Shown here piece by piece: positions 17,706-26,825 of a stretch of 64,000 bases of DNA. The translations under genes and the position numbers were made by a program. Where the stretch lies: the NCBI GenBank assembly GCA_041671045.1, contig JBAZCF010000004.1, positions 62,001 through 126,000 of the forward strand, in the 5' to 3' direction. The notes under the pieces were generated by a model. That model was not told the origin of the DNA and did not search any database. It saw only the letters and a program-made list of their open reading frames with translations. Numbering within the stretch: the stretch's first letter is position 1; the number at the start of each line of letters is the position of its first letter. The stretch comes from Parachlamydiales bacterium (GTDB lineage Bacteria; Chlamydiota; Chlamydiia; Chlamydiales; JABDDJ01).

Positions 17706-18983
17706 ATGAATTTGACTTTATTGTATTTTGGCATTCAACAAGCTAAAAACACTTATAATAGTAATGATTTTTTTAATAAATCTGTATACCCCCGCATAGT
17801 ACTCATTGCGTTGGGACCTTTGACATCCGTCGGGGAAGTATTTAAGCAGATCGGGGAGTTTTGTATAAAATTACCTATTACCGGAACTTATGTCTTAATT
17901 GGATGGCTTCCAAGGAAGCGCACGGACGAAGGCTGGCTTTTTGTGGGGTCGTTATTTGATCCTGTCTGTACTTTCTCCGGTCAGGCAGCCACATTAAAAT
18001 CAGCAGCTTTTGCATTTGGAAGTATATTTGTTACATTATTGTACGGTTTTTATGATCCTAAAGGATGTATTGATTATTATTTAGCTGACCCTTTGCTTGA
18101 GGAGGGAGAAGAAGAAAGTGAATTGCCTCCTCTTGAAGATACAATAACTTCACGTGATGGAAATGAAGAACTAGAATCACAGGCACCAGAAGCTGAAAAA
18201 GCTATTTTTCGACGTGTGCAATTCACAATAAATGCTAATATTCCTAGCTCGCCTTCAAGGAAGAACATTGAACAGAGAACTAACAAATATAGCCCTTTAA
18301 GAATTTTGAGAAGTAGCCCTTCCAAGAATTGCCTTAGAGGAGTTCGTACGTTGATGGACTATAAACCCCACATAGGCCAAGAGATAATTTTAAATCGTGA
18401 CAGCCTTTCCCTTTCCCAGAAAAGCGCAGTGGATCAGCTAATGGGAAGAATTAATAAAGCTAATCCGGAAACACGTCTTAAATTGCTGCAAAAAGAATTT
18501 AACTATGTAACGTCGGAATCAACGTTGCCTAGAGAGATAATTGCCAAATTGTTTTGGGAAGCTGTCAGCCTATCTGAGAATATGGATACTTATACTGTGG
18601 GAGAAGACCCCATAGCAGAAAGTTTTACTCCCCCAGCGTCCCCGATAAGAGGGGGAGCAGAGCAGAGCAACAGCCAATACGTTCCCATAAATCAAAAACA
18701 AACTGTAGTGGCCTTAAGCAGGAGTTCATTGAAAATGATGGTGTCTTTTGCTGATAGATTAAGACAGGTGGATGAGGGAGAAAGTTATTGGGATGAGGCT
18801 GAAGAAGAGAGCGAGATAGGTTTTGAAGCTGAGGGCGAACCTGAAGTAACTACAGAATTGGCCTTTGAAGAGGAATTTCCACTCGTCAATGTTGCGGAAC
18901 GACGACTGAGGCTTCAAGAGCTATTAGTTGTGAAAACGGAAAATGATGCGGTTGGGAAGGTTAAGAACAAGCAAAGTGAGTAA
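17706..18983 (+). CDS. Hypothetical protein with hydrophobic N-terminal domain and acidic tail
   Basis: 425 residues, not recognised. The first ~125 residues contain several hydrophobic stretches (IVLIALGPLTSVGEVF, PITGTYVLIGWLP, SAAFAFGSIFVTLLYGF) that could be membrane-associated. Glu-rich and Ser/Arg-rich linkers follow, then a helical domain near 220-290 and a strongly acidic C-terminal third (EEESEIGFEAEGEPE). The hydrophobic N-terminus with a charged soluble rest again recalls chlamydial inclusion or envelope proteins, without proof. The stop codon lies inside the loop of a strong hairpin terminator shared with tsf. Confidence 0.65.
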   Translation: MNLTLLYFGIQQAKNTYNSNDFFNKSVYPRIVLIALGPLTSVGEVFKQIGEFCIKLPITGTYVLIGWLPRKRTDEGWLFVGSLFDPVCTFSGQAATLKSAAFAFGSIFVTLLYGFYDPKGCIDYYLADPLLEEGEEESELPPLEDTITSRDGNEELESQAPEAEKAIFRRVQFTINANIPSSPSRKNIEQRTNKYSPLRILRSSPSKNCLRGVRTLMDYKPHIGQEIILNRDSLSLSQKSAVDQLMGRINKANPETRLKLLQKEFNYVTSESTLPREIIAKLFWEAVSLSENMDTYTVGEDPIAESFTPPASPIRGGAEQSNSQYVPINQKQTVVALSRSSLKMMVSFADRLRQVDEGESYWDEAEEESEIGFEAEGEPEVTTELAFEEEFPLVNVAERRLRLQELLVVKTENDAVGKVKNKQSE

Positions 18984-18999
18984 CTTTGCTTGTTCTTAA
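18961..18999. terminator. Bidirectional hairpin between convergent genes
   Basis: A perfect 17-bp stem, 18961-18977 (TTAAGAACAAGCAAAGT) with 18983-18999, and loop GAGTA. It overlaps the end of the 425-residue plus-strand gene and lies 14 bp past the end of tsf on the minus strand, so it can serve both. T-tracts are weak on either side. Confidence 0.7.
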
Positions 19000-19012
19000 G
19001 GAAAAGAAACGA

Positions 19013-19864
19013 TTAGCCGCCTACATTCCAACGAATGAAAGCGCTTACTTGTAGTGGCTTGCCTGTTTGTTTGGCACGCTCTTCCACAAGTTGCTGAATT
19101 GTTTTACTGTCATCTTTAATGAACTTTTGGCGTAGCAAGCAGATTGCATCATAATAGGCGTTTAGTTTGCCTTCTACGATCTTGTCTACGATATTAGCTG
19201 GCTTCCCTTGCATTTGGGAAGCTGCAATTTCACGTTCTTTTTGGATGACGTCGGCCGGGACTTCTTCCGGTTTTAAAAACTCGGGAGCTGCTGCGGCTGT
19301 ATGCATAGCTATTTCACGTGCTAAATCATCTTCGCCTGCGCTGCCTTGAATGACAACAGCCGTTAGGAGTTTGCCGTTTTGATGCGAGTACACGCCGACG
19401 GATGCGTTATTGTCCAAGGAAAACAGGTGCAGACGGCGAATTTGGATATTCTCACCGATAGCTTGGATCAATGTTGCTCTTTGTTGGTCCACTGTCAGGC
19501 TATTGTCTTTGGAGTAAGGCAATGCCATCAGTGTTTCCAGGGAGGTAACATGATTTTTCGCTGCGTCTTGTGCTGTATGCTTGACAAATTCTTGGAAACG
19601 CTCGTTGCGGACGACGAAGTCGGTCTCAGCATTCGCTTCCAGGATGGCAACAGAGTTGCCTTCACGAGCGGATACGATAGTGCCTTCGTTAGTCGCACGG
19701 CCTTCTTTTTTTACAGCGGAGGCCATACCTTTCTTACGGAGCCATTCAATCGCTTCGTCGATGCTGCCATTAGAAGCGACTAGGGCTTCTTTGCAAGAAC
19801 CCATACCGACTCCGGTACGCTCACGCAATTCTTTAATAAGTGCAGGAGTAACAGCAGCTGACAT
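19013..19864 (-). CDS. tsf: Translation elongation factor Ts
   Basis: 283 residues, the full bacterial EF-Ts length. It is the nucleotide-exchange factor for EF-Tu. The UBA-like N-terminus ALIKELRERTGVGMGSCKEAL, with the TGVGM core, and the following ETDFVVRNERF motif (about residues 78-88) are the signatures that contact EF-Tu. Its ATG shares one base with the rpsB stop (TAATG), so the pair is translationally coupled in the usual bacterial rpsB-tsf order. Confidence 0.96.
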   Translation of the reverse strand: MSAAVTPALIKELRERTGVGMGSCKEALVASNGSIDEAIEWLRKKGMASAVKKEGRATNEGTIVSAREGNSVAILEANAETDFVVRNERFQEFVKHTAQDAAKNHVTSLETLMALPYSKDNSLTVDQQRATLIQAIGENIQIRRLHLFSLDNNASVGVYSHQNGKLLTAVVIQGSAGEDDLAREIAMHTAAAAPEFLKPEEVPADVIQKEREIAASQMQGKPANIVDKIVEGKLNAYYDAICLLRQKFIKDDSKTIQQLVEERAKQTGKPLQVSAFIRWNVGG

Positions 19865-20661
19865 TAGCTTTCCTCTCTTTTGTAAGATTCTGCATCGGAT
19901 TCTTCTTCCTCTGAAACGCTGGCTATAGTGGCCAATGCTGCTTCATCGTTACCGTCTTCTTTGTGGCTTACGGCGCGCAATTCATTTTTCTTTTCGATGA
20001 CAGCTTGTGCCAATGTTTGAAGAATGAGTTTTACGCTGCGTCTAGCATCGTCGTTACAAGGGATAACGTAGTCGATAGGATCCGGATCACAGTTGGTGTC
20101 TACTAGAGCCATAACGGGGATGCCGAGTTTTTTAGATTCAGCAACGGCGATATGTTCTTTGCTTGGGTCGACAATGATAACGAGGCCGGGAACTTTACGC
20201 ATAGAGCGTATGCCGGAGAGGACGCTGTCGAGCTTTGTTTGGTCTTTAGAGAGGAGGATCATTTCTTTTTTAGTCATGCCATCGCCGCCGGTGGAGATCT
20301 TTTTCTCGATCTGCTCAAGCTTTTTGACGGATTGACGGATAGTGGAGAGGTTAGTGAGCATGCCGCCGAGCCAACGTTCGCAGACGTAGAACTCATTGCA
20401 CATTTCAGCTAATTCGCGGACGACGTCTTTAGCTTGTTTTTTTGTTCCGACAAACAAAATGGATTTGTGTTGGGCAACGACGGTTTTGATGACGTCGACT
20501 GCTTCACGGAGAAGCTGCATTGTTTTAGCTAGGTCGATGATATATAGACCATTGCGTGCTTCAAAAATGAAACGTTTCATTTTTGGGTTCCAACGGCGTG
20601 TTTGGTGGCCGAAGTGTGAACCAGCTTCTAAAAGTTCTTTAATAGTAGGTAGTTTAGCCAA
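19864..20661 (-). CDS. rpsB: 30S ribosomal protein S2
   Basis: 265 residues. The N-terminus (KELLEAGSHFGHQTRRWNP) and the KKQAKDVV, RWLGGMLTN and GIPVMALVDTNCDP motifs identify S2. The protein carries a 35-residue Glu/Asp/Ser-rich C-terminal tail (EEEESDAES) beyond the conserved fold, longer than in E. coli. It lies in an rpsB-tsf operon, about 110 bp downstream of a same-strand tRNA-Gly gene that may share its transcript. Confidence 0.96.
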   Translation of the reverse strand: MAKLPTIKELLEAGSHFGHQTRRWNPKMKRFIFEARNGLYIIDLAKTMQLLREAVDVIKTVVAQHKSILFVGTKKQAKDVVRELAEMCNEFYVCERWLGGMLTNLSTIRQSVKKLEQIEKKISTGGDGMTKKEMILLSKDQTKLDSVLSGIRSMRKVPGLVIIVDPSKEHIAVAESKKLGIPVMALVDTNCDPDPIDYVIPCNDDARRSVKLILQTLAQAVIEKKNELRAVSHKEDGNDEAALATIASVSEEEESDAESYKREES

Positions 20662-20769
20662 GCCTTGTCCCTTTCTGTTGACGACGGCATTCAGCTTTTA
20701 TGCTGAATTTCGGTCTTGGTTGTTAATGATATGTTTGTATGAAGACTTACACATGGTGTTGTAAGTGCT

Positions 20770-20840
20770 AGCGCCTGATCAGAATCGAACTGACACTCGT
20801 AGCTTGGAAGGCTACTGTTCTACCATTGAACTACAGGCGC
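20770..20840 (-). tRNA. tRNA-Gly (anticodon TCC)
   Basis: The minus-strand 71-nt sequence gives a good cloverleaf: acceptor GCGCCTG with CAGGCGC, anticodon stem GTAGC/GCTAC around loop CTTCCAA (anticodon TCC), and a T-arm with GTTCGATTC. CCA is not encoded; the discriminator is T. It is directly upstream of rpsB-tsf. Confidence 0.95.
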
Positions 20841-20893
20841 GTATTAAAAATACTCCACCTATTTTGCCGAAGCCCTGGATTTAATTCAAGCGA

Positions 20894-23800
20894 TTAAGTG
20901 GTAGCTCCCGCAGGTAAAAGAGGTGGTGCTGTATGCGGTAGATTCAGTTTTTTCCATGCATAGCTAAGCAGATTGTGAGAAGACTGTACGATTTCTATCC
21001 CTACAAAAGCCCCTTGGATAGGGTTAAACGCCCATCCTTTGAAAGATGTCATAAAAAAGCTCAGAAGGCTTTCGAAGACTAATCCATCTAAAGTATTTAT
21101 GAGGGAGGGGAAAAGGAGATTAATATAATATTCTTGTAGAAGGGAAAAGCTGAATAAACGGCGCTGTGAAAAAGAGTATAAGCAAATACGCTGTATAGGG
21201 TTTGTAAGAGATAAATTTTGAATAGATTTTAAATCATCTGATCCAAAACGCACCAAGACATAAAAGCCCACACTAATTCCGAGGCTTAAACCCACAGCGG
21301 TTGGCAAAGGGTTGAGCAGTAGGGGAACAAGAAGGAAACCTCTATGAATTTGGTTGAAGACGAACCGACTAATTTTGGAAGCATTATTAGATACATAGTT
21401 AAGAGGTGAAAAAGAAAGGGCCGATAGGGGTTGTATGTTTTTCTCTCTAAGGGAGGAGGCAGAGTCAGCTTTGATGATGGACTTAATATATTTCTCTAAC
21501 TGAGTGCATGAAAGTTGGGTGTCAATATTATTTTTAGAGTTCAAACAGATGATCTGATGGGTTCTGAGATTATTTTCTGTTTTGAGGCCTATTTCTCCCA
21601 GTTTTATTTTAAACAAGTCTTCGTCCATTTCCTCAAGCTGAAGCCAGCTTTGCAATTCCGGATACTTATTTAAAGGTAGAATTCTAGAGGCCCCTAAATA
21701 TTCATAGGCAGTCTGCCTATATTTGTTCGAATCGTTTGGAAATTCGTGATGAGTTTCATAGTAAGCGTAGGGGCACTCAAGAATAGCATTCTCTTTCTCT
21801 TCAAAATAGGGGGCTTTTAACATTTCAAGAATTTCTAGAAAGTCTTTGTTAATTCTATTAAGTTTTGAAATATTTTGTTTATGTAAAGTGTATTTAGAAA
21901 TCTCAGCTAGTATTTTTTTGTTATTTTCCGAGAGTTTAGTACTTGCTAAAATTTCATTCTCAAGATGGGAGAGTTCCGAATTTAAAGAAGAGTACCGATT
22001 AAGTTGGAGTTGAAGTTGGCTAACTTCGAGGATTGCCTGCTCTATGGCTTTGAAAAGTTTCTGTGATTTTTCAGTATAGAATTGGCTGGATTCTTTGGAT
22101 AAAGACTTTAGTAATGCAATGTATTCTTTGAGTAGCGTTTGTGTTTTTTGTATGCGGTTTATGCTTTCTTGATCTAGTACAAATGATGTTTCGGCTTCTA
22201 TGTGAGAAGAGTAGTAAAGATAAACTTGGGCTTTATAAAGGGCCGTCGTGATATTTGAAGCTAGGTGATAAACTTCTCGAATGTTTTGTTCACTTTGCAT
22301 GCTCATTTGTTCTTCTTCTGACAAAAGCAAAAAAGTATTGAAAGCGATGGACTCTTGGTATTCTTGGCGGATGAACGCGAAGTCCAGGGTTAGCTGGCTC
22401 AATTTCTTAGGATTTTGATCAAAGAGGGCTTGTAGTTTCTCGAAATCTTCTTTGGCAGTGACGATCTTAGCATGGAATGTCTCCGTATTATTAAGGGAGG
22501 GGTGGGCGCATGTAACTTTTTTAGCCTCTGTGTTCAATGTGCTTAATTCTGAAGTAAGCTTATCAATTTCTTCAATTAGCTCTAAAGAAGGATGTTCGCT
22601 AGGAATTTGCTCCTTATTCACTTCGAATAGTTGAGTGATCTTTTCTTTCAATCTATGTACTTTAGAGATCTGGCATCCGGTAGGATTTAAACCTGACGTA
22701 TACCATATATTGAATTGTGTTAAGGGGAGGTGATGTTCCTCGAGTGTCTTCTGCAGAGAATTCAGTTTATCCCACAGTAGGCAGTAAGAATCCACATATT
22801 TTTGCCAGGTGGGTGGGTCCTCGGGGACTGTTTCAGGAGAAATTGAAGTGTCAGTTTGAAAAAGATTATTTGCCTTCTGTAAGAAGCTCAAAACTTCTAG
22901 TTCTGGTTCGGAAGATGCATAAGCTATGTGTTCCTTGACTAGCCGAGCAGTGGATATCTGAATATTATTTGATAAGCTTTCTACTACTTGCTCATAAGTA
23001 GAAACCAGGGAAGTTAGATTAGTGGGGTTATCCTTGATTTTTTGGGCTTTCTCGTCGTGTAAATCTTTTTGATCAACCCTTAGTCCCGGAGATTTCAAAA
23101 GATTCAGATATTTTTGCGGACTTAAAAAAGAACAAAAATTTATTTGATCTCTGGGATCCTTTAAAGAAAAAGGAGTGATTAAAAGGGGACCCTGTTCCCA
23201 GAGAAGAGAGTATGTTTTTTCCGGATCAGAGGTGTGTTCTACGATATTACAGATATCTCGTCTGTAAGATAGAATTGTAGACAATTTTATTTTAGCCTTT
23301 TCTGATTTCCAAACTTGAATATCCTTGATCAATGTGGATAAGGTTGCAGAATTACAAGGGCATCTGTTTGTTATTTCATTAACGAATTTCAGATAATAGG
23401 TGGACTTGATTTGGCTAACATTAGAATCCGCATTTAATGTGCCAATATAAGCAGAGGAGTAATCAACAAAGAATTCATTGATTTGGCCATTTTCTACAAT
23501 TTCATTAAATAGGGAGGAGAGGTTTTTATCGGCTTCAGGATCTGTTAGAAACCTGTAGATATTCTCATAAAGGCATTTTAATTTGTTTTCAGCTGAAGGA
23601 ATGGAAAATTGCCAAGTGAAGGCTACTTTGATAAGATAAAAAAGACCCATCCAGTCTATTAGGCTACCCTGCGTTAAGCTACCTGCTGAGATATCGCAAA
23701 TAATAGAATAAGCTCCTAAAATACCCATCCCGGAGATTGCGGCACCGAAAGCGATCATAGAGACAATGATAGCTGTCTTGAACATAGTGTAAGATTTTTT

Positions 23801-24022
23801 TTCGAATGCACTTCCCATTAAGAGTTTATCTATTTGTGAAGAGGAGAAAATAACGATCCAATGAAGTGGAGTCCCGCCCATGGTCCCTAATGCTACAGAC
23901 CCTAAGACAGTTGCACTTAAACCCGCTATGATAAGAGCCCTTCTCGCCAAGGGAGAATTGCATTTCTCCTGGATAGAGTCTAATAGGGCTACGCCTTTAG
24001 AGAAAACTGAGTCAATGCACAT
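20894..24022 (-). CDS. Very large membrane/coiled-coil hypothetical protein, Inc-like layout
   Basis: 1042 residues, not recognised. N-terminal hydrophobic segments at about 27-60 (ALIIAGLSATVLGSVALG, PLHWIVIF) and 80-115 (IIVSMIAFGAAISGMG) are followed by nearly 750 residues of helical, coiled-coil-rich sequence with many Leu/Glu/Lys heptad-like runs. Further hydrophobic segments occur near the C-terminus (FLLVPLLLNPLPTAVGLSLG, LLSFFMTSFKGWAF). Membrane at both ends with a long coiled coil between suggests a protein that bridges or loops from a membrane. A role at the inclusion is only inference. It follows tRNA-Gly by a short gap with the same strand, probably its own unit. Confidence 0.75.
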   Translation of the reverse strand: MCIDSVFSKGVALLDSIQEKCNSPLARRALIIAGLSATVLGSVALGTMGGTPLHWIVIFSSSQIDKLLMGSAFEKKSYTMFKTAIIVSMIAFGAAISGMGILGAYSIICDISAGSLTQGSLIDWMGLFYLIKVAFTWQFSIPSAENKLKCLYENIYRFLTDPEADKNLSSLFNEIVENGQINEFFVDYSSAYIGTLNADSNVSQIKSTYYLKFVNEITNRCPCNSATLSTLIKDIQVWKSEKAKIKLSTILSYRRDICNIVEHTSDPEKTYSLLWEQGPLLITPFSLKDPRDQINFCSFLSPQKYLNLLKSPGLRVDQKDLHDEKAQKIKDNPTNLTSLVSTYEQVVESLSNNIQISTARLVKEHIAYASSEPELEVLSFLQKANNLFQTDTSISPETVPEDPPTWQKYVDSYCLLWDKLNSLQKTLEEHHLPLTQFNIWYTSGLNPTGCQISKVHRLKEKITQLFEVNKEQIPSEHPSLELIEEIDKLTSELSTLNTEAKKVTCAHPSLNNTETFHAKIVTAKEDFEKLQALFDQNPKKLSQLTLDFAFIRQEYQESIAFNTFLLLSEEEQMSMQSEQNIREVYHLASNITTALYKAQVYLYYSSHIEAETSFVLDQESINRIQKTQTLLKEYIALLKSLSKESSQFYTEKSQKLFKAIEQAILEVSQLQLQLNRYSSLNSELSHLENEILASTKLSENNKKILAEISKYTLHKQNISKLNRINKDFLEILEMLKAPYFEEKENAILECPYAYYETHHEFPNDSNKYRQTAYEYLGASRILPLNKYPELQSWLQLEEMDEDLFKIKLGEIGLKTENNLRTHQIICLNSKNNIDTQLSCTQLEKYIKSIIKADSASSLREKNIQPLSALSFSPLNYVSNNASKISRFVFNQIHRGFLLVPLLLNPLPTAVGLSLGISVGFYVLVRFGSDDLKSIQNLSLTNPIQRICLYSFSQRRLFSFSLLQEYYINLLFPSLINTLDGLVFESLLSFFMTSFKGWAFNPIQGAFVGIEIVQSSHNLLSYAWKKLNLPHTAPPLLPAGATT

Positions 24023-24113
24023 AGGAGTTTATCTCATTAGAAATGATAAAATATTAATTTATCAGAGAACTATTAATTTTATTTAAAGATAATTTAAAGT
24101 TAGTTCGAATTTG

Positions 24114-24956
24114 TTACTCAGTTTTAAGTGCCAGTATTACTTTTTGGCAGTGTGGACAAATATGGGTCCCACGTTGGGCTACAACAAATTTGATAATGGG
24201 GGTGGAGCAGCGGGGACAGGGGAGGCCGGTACGGCGGAAAACTTGAAGCTGGTGCTGATGGGCAGCTTTTCTGTTTACACTATAATAATTAGCTTGACCA
24301 TTGCCTAGGCGGGTGCCCTGATTTTCAATGCCTTTGGTGAGGACATTTTTGATTGCGCAGTGAAGCAAACGGATAGAATTTTTACTTAGGGTAAATGCAG
24401 GTGTTTCAGGGTGGATCTTTGCTTCCCATAGCGCTTCATCGACGTAGATATTTCCCAGGCCGGAGATATGGGCTTGATTGAGAAGGAACGGTTTGATTTT
24501 AGAACGAGACTGGAGGAGCTTAGAAAAAACCTCTACAGTGAATTCAGGTGAAAGCGGCTCTATTCCTAAATGCTGCAGCGTTTGGTGGTAATCCGTAGAG
24601 AGTGTCCAGCGGCCGAATTTCCGGGGGTCTTTATATTGAAGGGCTTGTCCATCAGCAAAATACAGACGTATTCTTTCATGAGGATGGAATGGCTCATTGG
24701 AGGGAATAATAGCGAATTTCCCCGTCATGCGAAGGTGTACTAAAAGAATATGCTGGTCTAAAGTTAGGACAATATATTTCCCGCGCCGGCCGGAAGATCT
24801 AAGAGTTTGTTTTTGAATGAGGGTATTGAAGTTTTTTTCATCGATGCCCTGCAGTGTACGTGCCCAAAGGATACGTGCTGAAATAATGGGGCTTCCGATG
24901 AGGCTGGACGCATTTAATTCGCGTGCGATTGTTTCGACTTCAGGTAATTCTGGCAT
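24114..24956 (-). CDS. mutM: Formamidopyrimidine-DNA glycosylase (Fpg/MutM)
   Basis: 280 residues. It starts MPELPEVETIARELN, with the catalytic Pro2 and Glu3 after Met removal. The MTGKF motif supplies the conserved Lys. The helix-two-turn-helix has ISGLGNIYVDEALW, and the zinc finger at the end has CPRC and CPHCQ. The enzyme removes 8-oxoguanine and ring-opened purines and cuts the abasic site. All key residues are present. Single gene, 91 bp downstream of the start of the 1042-residue gene, divergent from the SGNH hydrolase. Confidence 0.96.
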   Translation of the reverse strand: MPELPEVETIARELNASSLIGSPIISARILWARTLQGIDEKNFNTLIQKQTLRSSGRRGKYIVLTLDQHILLVHLRMTGKFAIIPSNEPFHPHERIRLYFADGQALQYKDPRKFGRWTLSTDYHQTLQHLGIEPLSPEFTVEVFSKLLQSRSKIKPFLLNQAHISGLGNIYVDEALWEAKIHPETPAFTLSKNSIRLLHCAIKNVLTKGIENQGTRLGNGQANYYSVNRKAAHQHQLQVFRRTGLPCPRCSTPIIKFVVAQRGTHICPHCQKVILALKTE

Positions 24957-25050
24957 ATTGTAATCTACAATATAAGAAATTAGCTATTTGCAACAATATC
25001 CTTTTATTATTATTATATGTGAATAATGAATTTGATGGAGTTTAGTTCGA

Positions 25051-25680
25051 ATGTTCGGCAATCATATCAATAATCTTTTTTTTAAAACGTGTGTGTTTAT
25101 TTTAGGGTTTGTCTGTTCCATAAATTTGATGGCCGAAACTAAAATTGCTGTGTTAGGAGATTCTTTAACACAGGGACATGGAGTCGCACCTGAGGACGCT
25201 TTTCCCAAAGTATTAGAGTCTATCCTTGTAGAACAGGGGTATGAAGTTAAAGTTATTAGCAACGGAGTGAGCGGAGCTGTGACATCTAGCGGTTTAAAAA
25301 GGCTTAAACTATTAATCGAAGAGCAGCCCGATGTTGTACTGATCGAACTGGGTGCAAATGATGGCTTAAGAAGCTTGCCTATAGCCAAAATACGCCGCAA
25401 TCTAGAAGAGATGATTACATACGCGAAAGATAATGGGGCCCACGTGATATTAGCGGGAATGCGGCTTCCACATAGCTATGGAAAAGTTTACCGTAAAGAT
25501 TACGAGGCTTTATTTCCTGCCCTTGCCGAAGAGAATAGTATTACATTAATTCCCTTCATATTAGAAGGTGTTGCAGGAAATCGCGACTTGAACTTATCTG
25601 ATGGTTTCCATCCTAATGAGGACGGCCACCGCATCATGGCAGAAACAATCAGGCCTTATGTGGTGCAGTTGATCGAGTAA
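25051..25680 (+). CDS. Exported SGNH/GDSL hydrolase (TesA-like lysophospholipase/esterase)
   Basis: 209 residues. A signal peptide covers about 1-28 (FFKTCVFILGFVCSINLMAE). Block I is AVLGDSLTQG with nucleophile Ser38; block III is LGANDGLR; block V is DGFHPNEDGH with the catalytic Asp and His. This is the layout of the periplasmic TesA/arylesterase group, which cleaves acyl esters such as lysophospholipids. A GGAG lies about 10 nt before the ATG. The next gene, a CgeB-like glycosyltransferase, starts about 30 bp later on the same strand. Exact substrate unknown. Confidence 0.88.
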   Translation: MFGNHINNLFFKTCVFILGFVCSINLMAETKIAVLGDSLTQGHGVAPEDAFPKVLESILVEQGYEVKVISNGVSGAVTSSGLKRLKLLIEEQPDVVLIELGANDGLRSLPIAKIRRNLEEMITYAKDNGAHVILAGMRLPHSYGKVYRKDYEALFPALAEENSITLIPFILEGVAGNRDLNLSDGFHPNEDGHRIMAETIRPYVVQLIE

Positions 25681-25709
25681 ATTTAATACATTCCCTAGTG
25701 GGGTTCAAT

Positions 25710-26825
25710 ATGGACAAAATTGGTTTGATTCCTTCGGCCGGAATGTATGGAGTTTTGGAAGTTTTTATTCAGCAGCTGGCGGAAGGATTGCGCGAGCTGC
25801 CGGGGGTAGCTACAGCTGTATTCTCATTGGAAAAGCCCCCCAAGCAATTTTTTGCTGACATTGAAGCATTTAAACCAGACTGTCTAGTCGTTTTCAATAG
25901 CTTGTTTGCTGCAGAAAATGGTGCGCTTTTTTGCGATTATCTAAAGATACCCACCCTTTTCTATCTTGTGGATGCTCCTTTTCATTTCAGCGATCCGGCG
26001 TCACCGTATGCGGCGACAGCCTGCATCGACCGGGGGCATACCCGCGATCTTGCGGCTAAGGGTTTTACTAAGACATTATTTCTTCCGCATGCAGTGGATA
26101 AGGCAGACCATAGGACGCCCCAGAAGATAACAAAATATGGCTGCGTCATGTTATCGACCGGAATAAACTTTCGGGAGCGGTATGCAAAAATGTTGGGGGC
26201 GCTTCCCCCAGCACTTATTCAACGTGTTCAGGAGGCATTTGAGAAGTATGAGACAGATGCGCTGCTGACGCTGGATGAAGCGTTAGGCCCTGAAGATCCT
26301 TTTCCTGTACCTAGAGCGCTATTGTTGAAAGAGATGGACCTTTATTTGAAGGGAAAGAAAAGGATGGAGTTTCTGCAGGGATTAAAAGGTATCCAGATTG
26401 ACTTATTTGGGGGTGGAGATGGGTGGTCGGAGATATTAGGGAATACTTGCCCACACGTCCGGATTCATCCAGGACTAGATTATCCCGCTGCTTTAGAGGT
26501 GATGGGCGATGCTGCAGTCGTGTTAAGCCATTGTTCTTCCATTAAGGACGGAGCGCATGAGCGCCTATTTGCAGCCATTTCACAGGGGGCGGAAGCGGCT
26601 ACTTATACTAATCCCTATTTGAAGGAGAATTTCCAGAAGGGGGAAGGACTGATCTTGGGGCAGACAATTGAAGAATTGGGAAAAGAAATAGAGTTTGCAT
26701 TGAATAATCCCGATAAACGCGTGGAAAGTATTTTGAAAGGCCAGGAAAAAATAGCCCAGGCGCATTTATGGAAGCATAGAGGCGCAATCTTACAACAATC
26801 GTTAAAATCCTTTTTCGGTCAATGA
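25710..26825 (+). CDS. CgeB-like glycosyltransferase
   Basis: 371 residues from the ATG at 25710, which has GGGG about 7 nt upstream; an in-frame GTG at 25698 is the alternative. The N-terminal half resembles the CgeB/DUF3880 domain (FNSLF, IPTLFYLVDAPFHF). The C-terminal half has the glycosyltransferase-B pattern IDLFGGGDGW, then VRIHPGLDYPAALEVMGDA, SIKDGAHERLFAAISQGA and a YTNPYLKENF segment, where the HERLFA Glu region contacts the sugar nucleotide. Likely transfers a sugar to an unknown acceptor in the cytoplasm. The 3' end overlaps the convergent FAD oxidoreductase by 24 bp. Confidence 0.65.
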   Translation: MDKIGLIPSAGMYGVLEVFIQQLAEGLRELPGVATAVFSLEKPPKQFFADIEAFKPDCLVVFNSLFAAENGALFCDYLKIPTLFYLVDAPFHFSDPASPYAATACIDRGHTRDLAAKGFTKTLFLPHAVDKADHRTPQKITKYGCVMLSTGINFRERYAKMLGALPPALIQRVQEAFEKYETDALLTLDEALGPEDPFPVPRALLLKEMDLYLKGKKRMEFLQGLKGIQIDLFGGGDGWSEILGNTCPHVRIHPGLDYPAALEVMGDAAVVLSHCSSIKDGAHERLFAAISQGAEAATYTNPYLKENFQKGEGLILGQTIEELGKEIEFALNNPDKRVESILKGQEKIAQAHLWKHRGAILQQSLKSFFGQ

